Origin: Mycobacterium sp.
GTDB lineage: Bacteria; Actinomycetota; Actinomycetes; Mycobacteriales; Mycobacteriaceae
Assembly: GCA_020438845.1 (NCBI GenBank)
Contig: JAGQTV010000044.1
Span: forward strand, 62,001-126,000
Length of the DNA: 64,000 nucleotides
Direction: 5' to 3'
Shown one piece after another: positions 34,609 to 45,377 of the stretch (positions within the stretch are counted from its first letter, which is position 1; the number at the start of each line of letters is the position of its first letter). Under the pieces are notes generated by a model, which ran no database searches, was not told the origin of the DNA, and saw only the letters and a program-made list of their open reading frames with translations. A program made the position numbers and the translations under genes.

Positions 34609-35727
34609 ATGAGCCAGCCGCCCAACACCCCTGACGACGTTCCGTCGGGGGAGCGCCCGGCTTCGGCATCGACTGGCTCAGGGTATCCGCCGCCATCCGC
34701 CGGTGCGGGCGATCCGCAGCAGCCTGCCGGTGCGGGATATTCGCAGCCACAGGGTTGGAGTTACCCCTCGCCTCCGAGTGGCTCGGGGTATCCACCCCCT
34801 GGCGGCTCGGGGTACCCATCCCCTGGCGGCACGGGGTATCCGCCGCCGGGATGGGGCTATCCGCCCCCGCCCCCCGCTGGCGGCTATCCGGCTCCGGGCG
34901 GATTCCCGCCACCGCCGCCAGGTGGCTACCCGCCCCCGCCGCCCCCCCAGGGCGGGTATGCACCGCCGCCCCCCGGCTACGGGATGCGGCCGGCCTACAG
35001 CGTCGGCGAGGCGTTCGGCTGGGCATGGAACAAGTTCACCAAGAACGCGGGCCCGCTGATTGTGGCCACTTTGGTGTTCGCCCTCGTAATCCTTGGGATT
35101 ACCGGTCTGATGTTTTGGTTGCTCAGGCAGGTCTCACCCGAAACCTTCTCGGTTTTCGACACCGCCGGTGGGGTTGTGGAGACGACGGCTCTCGACATCA
35201 ACGGTGTCGGAATGGCCGTCATGATTCTGGGCTGGCTGATTCTCGCGGTCGTCAGCGGTGTGGTCGCCTCGGCCTGGTACTGCGGCCTGCTGGACATCGC
35301 GAACGGGCAACCGGTGACCGTCGGATCATTCTTCCGTCCCCGCAACGCCGTCGCAGTGGTACTCGCGGCCCTGCTCGTCGGACTCGTATCCTCGGTGGTC
35401 AATGCTCTCGGAGCCATGGTGCCGATTGTCGGGCCGCTGCTGTCCGCCCTTGTCGTGGCGCTGATCGGCATTTTCACCTTCTTCACGACGGTGTCGATTG
35501 TCGATCGCAATTTGTCTCCCATCGACGGCATCCGAGCCAGCATCGACGTGGCCAAGACCCAGTTCGGTCAGGTCCTGCTGGCCTGGCTCGTGCTCGTCGC
35601 CGTGACGTTCGTCGGGGCTTTGCTTTGCTTGGTCGGTCTGCTGGTGGCGTTGCCGGTTGCCTACCTGTTCAAGGTCTACACCTGGCGCAGGCTCACTGGC
35701 AATTCGGTGGCGCCGGCGATCGGGTAG
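34609..35727 (+). CDS. Proline-rich N-terminus multi-spanning membrane protein
   Basis: The 372 residues begin with about 130 residues of Pro/Gly/Ser/Tyr repeats (SGYPPPGG, GYPPPPPAGG, GGYPPPPPPQGG). A hydrophobic domain follows with about five to six helices, starting YSVGEAFGWAWNKFTKNAGPLIVATLVFALVILGITGL. The latter resembles the glycerophosphodiester phosphodiesterase membrane-domain/DUF4013-like family of integral proteins. The gene is 28 bp after pra, with RBS GAGGAG. I do not recall an equivalent between Rv1078 and Rv1079, so it may be an extra member of this proline-rich membrane group. Function is unknown. Confidence 0.78.
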   Translation: MSQPPNTPDDVPSGERPASASTGSGYPPPSAGAGDPQQPAGAGYSQPQGWSYPSPPSGSGYPPPGGSGYPSPGGTGYPPPGWGYPPPPPAGGYPAPGGFPPPPPGGYPPPPPPQGGYAPPPPGYGMRPAYSVGEAFGWAWNKFTKNAGPLIVATLVFALVILGITGLMFWLLRQVSPETFSVFDTAGGVVETTALDINGVGMAVMILGWLILAVVSGVVASAWYCGLLDIANGQPVTVGSFFRPRNAVAVVLAALLVGLVSSVVNALGAMVPIVGPLLSALVVALIGIFTFFTTVSIVDRNLSPIDGIRASIDVAKTQFGQVLLAWLVLVAVTFVGALLCLVGLLVALPVAYLFKVYTWRRLTGNSVAPAIG

Positions 35728-35749
35728 AAGTGGTGACGAAGACCAGCCG

Positions 35750-36898
35750 ATGACGGACGCGCACCGCGGTTTTGCGACTCGGGCGATCCACGCCGGATAC
35801 CGCCCCGACCCCTCCACCGGTGCGGTCAATGCACCGATTTATGCCAGCAGCACGTTCGCCCAGGACGGCGTCGGCGGGCTACGCGGTGGATACGAATACG
35901 CGCGCACCGGAAACCCCACGCGCACCGCACTGGAGATAGTGCTGGCCGCGGTCGAAGATGGTCGATACGGCAGAGCGTTCAGTTCCGGAATGGCCGCCAG
36001 CGACTGCGCGCTCCGGGCCGTCCTGCGACCCGGCGATCACATCGTGATCCCCGATGACGCCTACGGCGGAACCTTCCGGTTGATCGACAAAGTGTTCCGG
36101 GAATGGGGTGTTCGACACACGCCGGTGCATCTGGCTGATCTCGATGCGGTCAAGTCAGCCATCACCACAGACACCAAGTTGATCTGGGTGGAGACACCGA
36201 CCAATCCGCTGCTGAACATCGCCGACATTACGGCGCTCGCGGCGATCGGGCATGCAGCGCGTGCAACGGTGTTGGTCGACAACACGTTCGCTTCCCCCGC
36301 CCTACAGCAGCCATTGAGCCTCGGTGCGGACATCGTCCTGCATTCCACGACGAAGTACATCGGCGGCCATTCCGATGTGGTGGGTGGCGCGCTGGTGACC
36401 GACAGCGAAGAACTCGACGCCAAGTTCGCATTCCTGCAGAACGGCGCCGGAGCCGTACCCGGACCCTTCGACGCGTACTTGACCATGCGTGGGTTGAAGA
36501 CACTCGAACTGCGGATGCAACGCCACAGCGAGAATGCCACCAAGGTAGCCGAGTTCATGGTCGAGCATCCCGCAGTCAGTCAGGTGCTCTATCCCGGACT
36601 GCCGTCGCACCCGGGGCACGACGTCGCGGCCCGGCAGATGCGTGGCTTCGGTGGCATGGTCTCGGTACGGATGCGAGGGGGAGTGGACGCTGCCCGTGCG
36701 TTGTGCTCGCGCACAGAGATTTTCATTCTCGCCGAGTCGCTGGGCGGGGTGGAGTCGCTGATCGAGCATCCGGGCGCGATGACCCATGCCTCGACGGCGG
36801 GTTCGGTGTTGGAGGTTCCCGACGATCTGGTTCGGCTGTCGGTGGGTATCGAGGATCCGGCTGACCTGCTCGCCGACCTCGGTCAGGCCTTAACCTAA
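35750..36898 (+). CDS. metB: Cystathionine gamma-synthase/lyase MetB
   Basis: This 382-residue fold-type I PLP enzyme is of the Cys/Met metabolism family. Motifs are FATRAIHAGYRPDPSTGAVNAPIYASSTF, EYARTGNPTRTALE, GDHIVIPDDAYGGTFRL, WVETPTNPLLNIADI and the PLP Lys in LHSTTKYIGGHSDVVGG. The substrate-binding stretch FILAESLGGVESLIEHP is typical of cystathionine gamma-synthases and lyases, which cannot be separated by sequence alone. Together with cbs it forms the transsulfuration block. ATG 35750 was chosen over upstream in-frame GTG/ATG codons that fall in the preceding gene. Its 3' end overlaps the convergent GPP34 gene by 9 bp. Confidence 0.92.
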   Translation: MTDAHRGFATRAIHAGYRPDPSTGAVNAPIYASSTFAQDGVGGLRGGYEYARTGNPTRTALEIVLAAVEDGRYGRAFSSGMAASDCALRAVLRPGDHIVIPDDAYGGTFRLIDKVFREWGVRHTPVHLADLDAVKSAITTDTKLIWVETPTNPLLNIADITALAAIGHAARATVLVDNTFASPALQQPLSLGADIVLHSTTKYIGGHSDVVGGALVTDSEELDAKFAFLQNGAGAVPGPFDAYLTMRGLKTLELRMQRHSENATKVAEFMVEHPAVSQVLYPGLPSHPGHDVAARQMRGFGGMVSVRMRGGVDAARALCSRTEIFILAESLGGVESLIEHPGAMTHASTAGSVLEVPDDLVRLSVGIEDPADLLADLGQALT

Positions 36899-37546
36899 CG
36901 CCGGCAACACCGCTGCCGCGGTGACTTCGAGGTTCACCTCAGTGGTCTTGGATCGGTCGGCCCAACCGCCGGCGGACACTTCGCGGGCCCGTGCTTGCGC
37001 ATGTTGGAGTGCGACAGGGTCGAGGTTCAGCGCTGCCAAACCGTCCACCCGCAACAGGAGTCCCGAGATTATCGCTGTTACCGGATCCGCAACGTGTTGC
37101 CCCAACAGCGTGTCCTGTAATGCCTTGCGGGCCTGGGCGACTCGCGTCGGATTGTTGACCGGCCATTTATAAGTGTTGCGGCGCAGGCGATGTGAAGATA
37201 ACTGGATCTGATGCAGCTGTCCGGTCCGCAGGAGCTGGTCGAGTACGTCGTCCTCGGAGCGCTTGCGCAACTTGGCAATTGCTGCCGCCGGGGTGAGTGG
37301 CGCGACTGCCAGCAGAGCCAGCGTTGGCCGGACCGCCGGGTCCATCGGTACCGGGCCGGACAGGGCCACCAGGTGACCGGGTGCGATCGGCTCGCCCGGC
37401 ATCGCGGGCCGTACCCGTCCGTCGTAAGCCAGGTCGAGGATCAATGCGGCTGCCAGCGTGCGCCCCAGGCTCGAGCGGTCAAGGTGCGGCTGTGCCGACG
37501 GGTTGTCGAGCAACAGCAGAAGTAGGTCTTCGGCGATGCGCGCCAT
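36890..37546 (-). CDS. GPP34 (GOLPH3-like) family protein
   Basis: This 218-residue soluble helical protein starts with the family hallmark MARIAEDLLLLLLD, followed by LGRTLAAALILDLAYDGRV and the basic loop HRLRRNTYKWPVNN. GPP34 proteins bind phosphatidylinositol-4-phosphate in eukaryotes; bacterial members are common in actinobacteria and uncharacterised. The predicted peripheral membrane-binding hairpin is the NTYKWPV region. It is encoded downstream of greA on the same strand with a 24-bp gap and may share its transcript. Confidence 0.88.
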   Translation of the reverse strand: MARIAEDLLLLLLDNPSAQPHLDRSSLGRTLAAALILDLAYDGRVRPAMPGEPIAPGHLVALSGPVPMDPAVRPTLALLAVAPLTPAAAIAKLRKRSEDDVLDQLLRTGQLHQIQLSSHRLRRNTYKWPVNNPTRVAQARKALQDTLLGQHVADPVTAIISGLLLRVDGLAALNLDPVALQHAQARAREVSAGGWADRSKTTEVNLEVTAAAVLPALG

Positions 37547-37570
37547 GGGTGTGTAAGGCCGCGCCCCGGG

Positions 37571-38065
37571 TTAGGCGTGATACGGCTCGGCGCTGACCAG
37601 CGTGACCTTCACCGTGCTGCCGTTGGGGACGGTGTAGGTACGGGTTTCGCCCTCTTTGGCGTTCAGCAGAGACGCGCCCAGCGGTGAATTCGGCGAGTAG
37701 ACCTCGAGTTTGCCGGTTCCGGCCACTTCCTGGCGGGTGGCTATCAGGAAGGTTTCGGTGTCGGACTCGTCGCCGTCGTAGTAGACCTTGACCACCGAGC
37801 CGGGCAGGGCGACCCCGGATTGCTTGGGCGCTTCACCGACTTTGGCGGTGTTCAGCAGCTCCTGCAATTGACGGATGCGGGCCTCTTCCTGGCCTTGCTG
37901 CTCGCGCGCGGCGTGATATCCACCGTTCTCCCGCAGGTCGCCTTCTTCGCGGCGGTCGTTGATCTCCGCGGCGATAACCGGGCGGTGGCCGATCAGCTGG
38001 TCGAGTTCGGCCTTGAGCTTGTCGAACGATTCCTGCGTCAGCCAGACCACCTGGGTGTCGGTCAT
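37571..38065 (-). CDS. greA: Transcription elongation factor GreA
   Basis: This 164-residue protein is exactly the size of Rv1080c. The N-terminal coiled-coil hairpin carries the acidic tip [30 protein letters not shown], which inserts into the RNA polymerase secondary channel and stimulates transcript cleavage. The C-terminal FKBP-like domain ends [32 protein letters not shown] 38065 has AGGAG 10 nt upstream. The 150-nt region in front carries several overlapping inverted repeats, described separately, so expression may be attenuated. Confidence 0.95.
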   Translation of the reverse strand: MTDTQVVWLTQESFDKLKAELDQLIGHRPVIAAEINDRREEGDLRENGGYHAAREQQGQEEARIRQLQELLNTAKVGEAPKQSGVALPGSVVKVYYDGDESDTETFLIATRQEVAGTGKLEVYSPNSPLGASLLNAKEGETRTYTVPNGSTVKVTLVSAEPYHA

Positions 38066-38080
38066 CTCGTCGCGCTCCTA

Positions 38081-38106
38081 GTCTATTTCTGCCGTCTATT
38101 TCTGCC
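38081..38106. repeat. 13-bp tandem duplication in the greA leader
   Basis: GTCTATTTCTGCC occurs twice in tandem (38081-38093, 38094-38106), 16 bp upstream of the greA start codon. It lies just before the ribosome site on the transcribed strand. Confidence 0.88.
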
Positions 38107-38114
38107 GCATTTGT

Positions 38115-38215
38115 GTTCCTGCCGGAGGTGCGGGCTGTCCCCGCGTGTATTGCTTGGGTGGCGAGTCGACGCACGCTAATGAAGCAATACACGGCTCCCA
38201 GCAGGAACCGTGTAT
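38115..38215 (-). promoter_or_regulatory. Structured leader of greA with three competing inverted repeats
   Basis: Three perfect repeats interlock. (A) ATACACGG 38187-38194 with CCGTGTAT 38208-38215. (B) GTGTATTGCTT 38145-38155 with AAGCAATACAC 38182-38192. (C) GTTCCTGC 38115-38122 with GCAGGAAC 38201-38208. A and B share 38187-38192, and C uses most of the A hairpin loop and one stem base, so they exclude each other. TACACT on the minus strand (38227-38222) would start transcription at the first arm of A. This is typical of a leader switch; the ligand, if any, is unknown. Confidence 0.55.
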
Positions 38216-38267
38216 GTAACAAGTGTACCACCGGCACGTTTGGTGAAATCGGCGGTTCTGCCGGCCG

Positions 38268-38687
38268 TCAGGAAGCGGCCAGATAGCCGGGCACGTCGGT
38301 GCCGCACCCATAGATGTCGCCGACGAACGGCTGCGAATAGGACTTGACCGTCGTGGTGACCTGGATTGTCCGCTCGTCGGAGCCGGGCACCAGGACCTCG
38401 CGACGGCCGATCTCGGCGCCGTCCCGCGATCTGGCCCGCACGATGCACACCACCGGGGTCGAGGGATCGCGCCTCGTCACGCTTATCGTGACGGACATCG
38501 TCTGGTTGTCGAGAATGTCGTAGCCGACGGCCTTGCTGGTTATCTCGGCCCCCTCGAACCGCTGGTAGGCCACTACGGCCAGGCCGAGGCCGGCCAGCAC
38601 CACGAGCAGCCTAAGTCCGATGGCCACGCGGCGGCGGGCCGCGGGTGGCATCCCGGGCCTGCCGTACCGCGACGTCAGGTTGGTCAA
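38268..38687 (-). CDS. DUF4307 family membrane protein (Rv1081c-like)
   Basis: This 139-residue protein has a basic cytoplasmic N-terminus (RYGRPGMPPAARRRVA), one transmembrane helix (IGLRLLVVLAGLGLAVVAYQRF, about residues 23-44) and an extracytoplasmic beta-rich domain. That domain has a conserved Cys pair (VVCIVRARS, DIYGCGTDVPG). This is the DUF4307 layout. The start is TTG at 38687 (LTNLTSRYG). It is divergent from mca, as in M. tuberculosis; its role is unknown but may be linked to mycothiol or envelope redox by context only. Confidence 0.82.
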   Translation of the reverse strand: MTNLTSRYGRPGMPPAARRRVAIGLRLLVVLAGLGLAVVAYQRFEGAEITSKAVGYDILDNQTMSVTISVTRRDPSTPVVCIVRARSRDGAEIGRREVLVPGSDERTIQVTTTVKSYSQPFVGDIYGCGTDVPGYLAAS

Positions 38688-38831
38688 GCCGGACGCCGCA
38701 CGCGAGAAGACTGGATTTCAGGCACCCCTAACGGAATGGGACTATGTAAGCCGACGACTTTCTCAGACACAGTAGGCCTGTCGTGAAGTCGGCCAGAAAC
38801 GCACCTTAGGTAGAAGGACTCAGAGGGACAA

Positions 38832-39704
38832 GTGACCGAACTGCGCTTGATGGCGGTTCACGCCCATCCGGACGACGAGGCCAGTAAGGGTGCGGCCACC
38901 CTGGCCCGCTACGTCGACGAAGGCCATCGGGTCCTGGTGGTCACCCTGACCGGCGGCGAGCGAGGTGACATTCTCAATCCGGCTATGGACACCCCTGAGG
39001 TCCGGGAGCGTATCGCTGACGTCCGTCGTAGCGAAATGGCCAGGGCTGCAGAGATTCTCGGTGTAGAGCATCACTGGTTGGGGTTCGTCGACTCCGGCCT
39101 TCCGGAAGGCGACCCGCTGCCTCCGTTGCCGGACGGCTGCTTTGCCGCGATCCCGCTGGAGGAGCCGGTCGCCAAGCTGGTCAGGCTGATTCGCGAATTC
39201 CGGCCGCACGTGATGACAACCTATGACGAGGCGGGTGGCTATCCGCATCCGGATCATATTCGCTGCCATCAGGTTTCGGTGGCCGCCTACGAATCCGCTG
39301 CCGATGGCGCGGTGCAGCCCGAGGCCGGCCCGCCGTGGGAGGTCAGCAAGCTGTATTACAACCACGGATTCCTGCGGAAGCGCTTGCAGACGTTGCAGGA
39401 CGAATTCGCCCGCAACGGCCAGGAGGGCCCGTTCGCCAGCTGGCTGGAGCACTGGGATCCCGACAACGATCCGCACGCCAATCGGGTCACCACCCGAGTC
39501 CACTGTGCGGCCTATTTCGCGCAACGTGACGATGCTCTGCGTGCGCACGCCACCCAGATCGATCCGGAGGGCTTCTTCTTCGCCACCCCTCTGGAATGGC
39601 AGCAACGGCTGTGGCCCACCGAGGAGTTCGAACTGGCCCGCTCGCGAGTCCCGGCTGTGCTACCCGAAGACGATCTGTTCGCCGGAATCGAGGTATTCGA
39701 ATGA
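38832..39704 (+). CDS. mca: Mycothiol S-conjugate amidase Mca
   Basis: This 290-residue zinc metalloamidase is of the MshB/Mca (LmbE) family. The zinc-binding motif AHPDDE lies at residues 11-16, and [10 protein letters not shown] provides the other zinc His. It cleaves mycothiol-toxin conjugates to a mercapturic acid and glucosaminyl-inositol, detoxifying electrophiles and antibiotics. The stretch [27 protein letters not shown] is typical of Mca rather than MshB. GTG 38832 is preceded by AGAGGGACAA. It is followed by a coupled small membrane protein gene. Confidence 0.95.
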   Translation: MTELRLMAVHAHPDDEASKGAATLARYVDEGHRVLVVTLTGGERGDILNPAMDTPEVRERIADVRRSEMARAAEILGVEHHWLGFVDSGLPEGDPLPPLPDGCFAAIPLEEPVAKLVRLIREFRPHVMTTYDEAGGYPHPDHIRCHQVSVAAYESAADGAVQPEAGPPWEVSKLYYNHGFLRKRLQTLQDEFARNGQEGPFASWLEHWDPDNDPHANRVTTRVHCAAYFAQRDDALRAHATQIDPEGFFFATPLEWQQRLWPTEEFELARSRVPAVLPEDDLFAGIEVFE

Positions 39705-39917
39705 CGTATCTGTTAATGGGTTTTGCCCTCGAGGGGCCGAAGACGGGACCCGATGTGGGCAAGGCCAGCCCGGTCGGCCTGCTCATCGTCGTGCTGCTCC
39801 TCATTGCCGTCTTCGTCCTGGTGTGGTCGATGAACCGTCACCTCAAGCGGATTCCGGCGAGCTTCGACGCCGAGGAGTCCCAGGCTCCCGACGGGGCCGA
39901 CACCGAACGGCCGGTCG

Positions 39918-39934
<17 letters not shown>
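39701..39934 (+). CDS. Small single-pass membrane protein (Rv1083-like)
   Basis: This 77-residue protein has one central transmembrane helix ([21 protein letters not shown], about residues 24-44), a basic patch after it (NRHLKRIP) and an acidic Ser-rich tail ([23 protein letters not shown]). The ATG overlaps the mca stop as ATGA and its end overlaps the next gene by 17 bp, so all three are coupled. Function is unknown; it probably sits in the plasma membrane with the tail in the cytoplasm. Confidence 0.82.
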
Positions 39935-41918
<1,984 letters not shown>

Positions 41919-41922
41919 CTGC

Positions 41923-42294
41923 ATGGTCGACGCCGAGCACATCACCCAGACCGTGCATCGCTACCTTGAGTTGGTCGGCGGCGGGAGTGCTGATGACATC
42001 GCCGACCTCTTCGCCGGCGACGCCACCGTCGAGGATCCGGTCGGCGGCGAGGTGCACATCGGCCGGGGCGCCATCCATCGGTTCTACAAGAACATCGAAA
42101 ACGTGCATCGGGTTACCGAATTGCTGGCGCTGCGGGTGGCAGGGCACCAGGCGGCATTCATGTTCGCCATCACCGTGGGCAGCGGGGAACAGCGGATTCG
42201 CATCGAACCGATCGACGTGATGGTCTTCAACTCCGACGGCAGAATCGCGTCGATGAAGGCCTACTGGTCGCCGGCAGACATGGCGCCTGCCTGA
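41923..42294 (+). CDS. Ketosteroid isomerase-like (SnoaL/NTF2 fold) protein
   Basis: This 123-residue NTF2-fold protein includes RYLELVGGGSADDIADLFAGDATVEDPVGGEVHIGRGAIHRFYKN and the C-terminal strands IEPIDVMVFNSDGRIASMKAYWSPADM. Tyr in the first helix and Asp in VEDPVGG match the catalytic positions of steroid Delta5-isomerase, and an Asp near DVMVF matches the second acid. It may isomerise a steroid or similar enol. It begins 4 bp after the DUF255 gene, apparently in the mca operon. The real substrate is unknown. Confidence 0.8.
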   Translation: MVDAEHITQTVHRYLELVGGGSADDIADLFAGDATVEDPVGGEVHIGRGAIHRFYKNIENVHRVTELLALRVAGHQAAFMFAITVGSGEQRIRIEPIDVMVFNSDGRIASMKAYWSPADMAPA

Positions 42295-42307
42295 GGCCTG
42301 TCAGCAC

Positions 42308-42333
42308 GGCCTCTCAGCGCGGCCTCTCAGCGC
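42308..42333. repeat. 13-bp tandem duplication between two convergent genes
   Basis: GGCCTCTCAGCGC is repeated head to tail (42308-42320, 42321-42333), with a degenerate third copy just upstream (GCCTGTCAGCAC). The second copy contains the stop codon of the decarboxylase gene. Confidence 0.85.
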
Positions 42334-43724
42334 GCAGCATCGAGCACGGCCTGAACCATCTCGATGGTGGTCGAGGGGTGCAGCAGTGCAAATCGGCCGA
42401 CGACTTCGCCCTCCCAGACCGTGGGGGTGGCGAAAGCCACCTGCTCGGCAAGCAGTCTGTTCTGTAGCTGCAGATAGTCTTCTCCGGTCCAGCCGGGACG
42501 GCGCCACAACACGATGGACAGCCCGGGTTCGCGGATCAGTTCCACGTGCGGCTGCGACGCGACCAGCGCGGCAACCTCCTGGGTCAGGTCGATGACGTGC
42601 TGCACGGCCACTCGATAGGCGTTGGTGCCGTGCACGGCGAGCGAGAACCACAGGGGCAGCCCTCGAGCGCGGCGGGAGAGGTGATGGGCCAGGTCCGACG
42701 GATTCCAGTACACGGGATGGTCCGACTGGTGCAGCGGATCCAGGTAGGAAGCGTGCTGGGTGTGCACCGACGCCGCCAGATCGGGATCGCGATAAACCAG
42801 CGCCGCGCAGTCCAAGGGCGCGAACCACCACTTGTGCGGATCGGTGATGAACGAGTCGGCATGCTCGAGTCCGGCGAACCGCCACTTCTGGTCCGAGAGC
42901 AGCGCAGCGCCGCCGTAGGCCCCGTCCACATGCATCCAGAGATTGCGGTCCCGGCATACCGCCGCGATACCTTCGAGATCGTCGACGATACCGGCGTTGG
43001 TGGTTCCCGCCGTGGTCACCACCGCGACGACGGGTGGGCCTTCGTGACGGTCGAGTGCGGCTTCCAGCGCGGCACCGGTGAAACGGTGGTCCTCGGTCGG
43101 GACCACGACGAGTTCGACGTCGAGGATGCGACAGGCGTTGGCGACCGAGGAGTGCGCCTCGTCGCTGCAGGCCATGCGCACCTCGCGAACACCGAAACGC
43201 CGACGCCCGATTTCCCGGGCGACGGCCAGCGCAGAGAGGTTAGCCGCCGATCCGCCGGACACGAAGGTGCCACCCGCCGAGGCCGGCATCCCGGCGAGCT
43301 CGGCGATCCAGTTCAACACCTGGTTCTCCGCGGCGATCGCACCGGATGCCTCCAGCCACGAGCAGCCTTGTAGCGACGCGATGGACACCACGGTGTCGAA
43401 CAGCAGGGCGGCCTTGGTGGGGGCGGCGGGAATGAACCCGAAGAAGCGCGGGCTGTCGCAGGACAGCACGTTTGCGGCGATGTGCTGGACGTAGGTGTCG
43501 AGCACCTCGCGCGGATCACGGCCGTATTCGTCGATGAACCCCTCCAGGGCCGCGTTGATCGGCTCGGGCGGGTCCGGGTGGTCGAGTCCGGTGTCGGTGA
43601 AGGTCAATCGGGTGCGTACGTATTCGAAGACCAGCCCGGCCAGATGCGGGTCATGCTGGTGCATGCGATCAGCCGGGCGCGTCTCTCGCACCACCTGATG
43701 CACCAGGTACGGATCGTCACTCAT
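42327..43724 (-). CDS. PLP-dependent group II decarboxylase (aromatic/glutamate decarboxylase-like)
   Basis: This 465-residue fold-type I PLP enzyme has FFGFIPAAPTKAALLFDTV, the GGTFVSGGSAANLSALAVAR motif, ACSDEAHSSVANAC with the PLP-stacking His, VVTTAGTTNAGIVDD, LWMHVDGAYGGAALL with PLP-binding Asp, and Lys in FITDPHKWWFAPLDCA. Group II enzymes decarboxylate aromatic amino acids, glutamate or aspartate; the substrate cannot be resolved here. ATG 43724 has GGGAGACCT upstream. It lies 32 bp downstream of the hemolysin III gene on the same strand. I do not recall a counterpart between Rv1084 and Rv1085c. Confidence 0.87.
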   Translation of the reverse strand: MSDDPYLVHQVVRETRPADRMHQHDPHLAGLVFEYVRTRLTFTDTGLDHPDPPEPINAALEGFIDEYGRDPREVLDTYVQHIAANVLSCDSPRFFGFIPAAPTKAALLFDTVVSIASLQGCSWLEASGAIAAENQVLNWIAELAGMPASAGGTFVSGGSAANLSALAVAREIGRRRFGVREVRMACSDEAHSSVANACRILDVELVVVPTEDHRFTGAALEAALDRHEGPPVVAVVTTAGTTNAGIVDDLEGIAAVCRDRNLWMHVDGAYGGAALLSDQKWRFAGLEHADSFITDPHKWWFAPLDCAALVYRDPDLAASVHTQHASYLDPLHQSDHPVYWNPSDLAHHLSRRARGLPLWFSLAVHGTNAYRVAVQHVIDLTQEVAALVASQPHVELIREPGLSIVLWRRPGWTGEDYLQLQNRLLAEQVAFATPTVWEGEVVGRFALLHPSTTIEMVQAVLDAAR

Positions 43725-43756
43725 AGGTCTCCCTGCGCGGCTGGGCGGGTGGGTCG

Positions 43757-44527
43757 TCAGAAGACCGCGAACCACATGGCGATGTAGTGGCAGATCGCCG
43801 CGACCGCGGTGCAGGCGTGGAAGAACTCGTGGTGGCCGAACGTCGTCGGCCATGGGTTGGGCCATTTCAGCGCGTACAACACACCCCCGACGCTGTACAA
43901 CGCGCCCCCGACGATCAACAGCACCACGGCGGTCACTCCCGCGCCGTCCAGGATCGGCCCGATGAACCAGGCCGCTACCCAGCCCAGCAGGAGATAGAGG
44001 GGAACGCCCACCCAGCGCGGGGCCGTCGGCCAGCACATCTTGAGCAGCACCCCGGCCAGCGCGCCACCCCAGACGATCCAGAAGAGCGCCCAGCCCTTGT
44101 GCTCCGGCATCGCCAGCAACGCGAACGGGGTATAGCTCCCGGCGATGAAGACGAAGATCATCGAGTGATCCAGGCGTTTCATCCAGGTGCGGGCGCGCTG
44201 CGACTTCCAGTGCACCCGGTGGTAGGTGCCGCTAACGGTGAACATGGCCACGACCGTCAGTGTGTAGATCAGCGTGGCGATTCCGGCCCGGGTGGAGTCC
44301 ACCGCCCAGGACACCGAGACCAGCGCCGCCCCGGCGATGACCGCGACGATCGCCGCGTAGACATGAATCCAGCCGCGCGCACGGGGCTTGCCGAGAAACT
44401 CCGGCTTGCCCAGAAACGGCTGCTTGCCCAGAAAGTCGGCGAAGCTGTCCAAGCCGCCGACGACGGCTTCAGGAAAGTCCTCCGGCTCAAGGAGACGTGG
44501 CTGGCCGACGTCGGGTTGCACAGTCAT
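43757..44527 (-). CDS. Hemolysin III/PAQR family membrane protein (Rv1085c-like)
   Basis: This 256-residue protein has a roughly 60-residue cytoplasmic N-terminus with a small repeat ([17 protein letters not shown]), then seven transmembrane helices. The PAQR/HlyIII zinc-site motifs are [30 protein letters not shown] and the C-terminal [23 protein letters not shown]. Zinc-binding His and Asp residues are present. PAQR proteins act as lipid hydrolases (ceramidase-like) in some systems; the hemolysin name is historical. ATG 44527 fits GGAGGTGA upstream better than the GTG at 44533. It is divergent from the prenyl synthase gene. Confidence 0.9.
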   Translation of the reverse strand: MTVQPDVGQPRLLEPEDFPEAVVGGLDSFADFLGKQPFLGKPEFLGKPRARGWIHVYAAIVAVIAGAALVSVSWAVDSTRAGIATLIYTLTVVAMFTVSGTYHRVHWKSQRARTWMKRLDHSMIFVFIAGSYTPFALLAMPEHKGWALFWIVWGGALAGVLLKMCWPTAPRWVGVPLYLLLGWVAAWFIGPILDGAGVTAVVLLIVGGALYSVGGVLYALKWPNPWPTTFGHHEFFHACTAVAAICHYIAMWFAVF

Positions 44528-44571
44528 GTTCACCTCCGCTGCCTACCTCGGTAACAGTAGTCTGACTTGTC

Positions 44572-45369
44572 GTGGAGGTCATTCCGCCGCTTTTCAAAGA
44601 GCCCGCCTACCGGGTCTACGAAATGCGCCTGCGGCAGGAGCTCGCCCGCTCGAAATCCAAGCTCCCGCGGCATATCGCAGTCCTGTGCGACGGCAACCGC
44701 CGCTGGGCCCGTGATGCTGGTTACAGCGACGTCAGTTTCGGCTACCTCATGGGAGCCGCCAAGATCGCCGAGATGCTTCGGTGGTGCGACGAGGCGGGCA
44801 TCGAGATGGCCACTGTGTATCTGTTGTCAACGGAGAACCTGCAGCGCGATCCCGATGAACTGGCTGCCCTGATCGAGATCATCTCCGACGTCGTCGAGGA
44901 GATCTGTGCCCCGGCGAACCGCTGGAGTGTGCGGATGGTCGGAGACCTCGAACTACTCGGCGAAAAGCCTGCACGCCGACTCCGGGACGCCGTTGACAGC
45001 ACGGCGGCCAGCATCGGAACGGCGACCTTTCACGTCAACGTCGCCGTCGCGTACGGCGGCCGGCAAGAGATCGTCGGCGCGGTGCGGGCTCTTCTGGGCA
45101 AGGCGCTGGCCGACGGCGCGACCCCTGAGGAGATGATCGAGGCGGTCACCATCGAGGGCATCTCGGAGAACCTCTACACCTCGGGCCAGCCGGACCCCGA
45201 CCTGGTCATCCGCACGTCGGGGGAGCAGCGTCTGTCCGGCTTCCTGCTGTGGCAGAGCGCATATTCGGAGATGTGGTTCACCGAGGCGCACTGGCCGGCG
45301 TTCAGGCGGGTCGATTTCCTGCGCGCGCTGCGTGATTTCAGCCGTCGACACCGGCGCTACGGCGTCTGA
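44572..45369 (+). CDS. Short-chain Z-isoprenyl diphosphate synthase (Rv1086-like, UppS family)
   Basis: This 265-residue cis-prenyltransferase has the catalytic Asp40 in VLCDGNRRWARDAGY, LSTENLQRDPDEL, VAVAYGGRQEIVGAV, and the C-terminal substrate motif LVIRTSGEQRLSGFLLWQSAYSEMWFTEAHWPAF. Rv1086 makes omega,E,Z-farnesyl diphosphate (C15), the precursor later elongated to decaprenyl phosphate for arabinogalactan assembly. The position next to the hemolysin III gene supports the same role. Start GTG 44572 has TAGTCT 8 nt upstream, consistent with a leaderless mRNA. The next gene starts 8 bp after its stop. Confidence 0.92.
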   Translation: MEVIPPLFKEPAYRVYEMRLRQELARSKSKLPRHIAVLCDGNRRWARDAGYSDVSFGYLMGAAKIAEMLRWCDEAGIEMATVYLLSTENLQRDPDELAALIEIISDVVEEICAPANRWSVRMVGDLELLGEKPARRLRDAVDSTAASIGTATFHVNVAVAYGGRQEIVGAVRALLGKALADGATPEEMIEAVTIEGISENLYTSGQPDPDLVIRTSGEQRLSGFLLWQSAYSEMWFTEAHWPAFRRVDFLRALRDFSRRHRRYGV

Positions 45370-45377
45370 CCGGTCTG

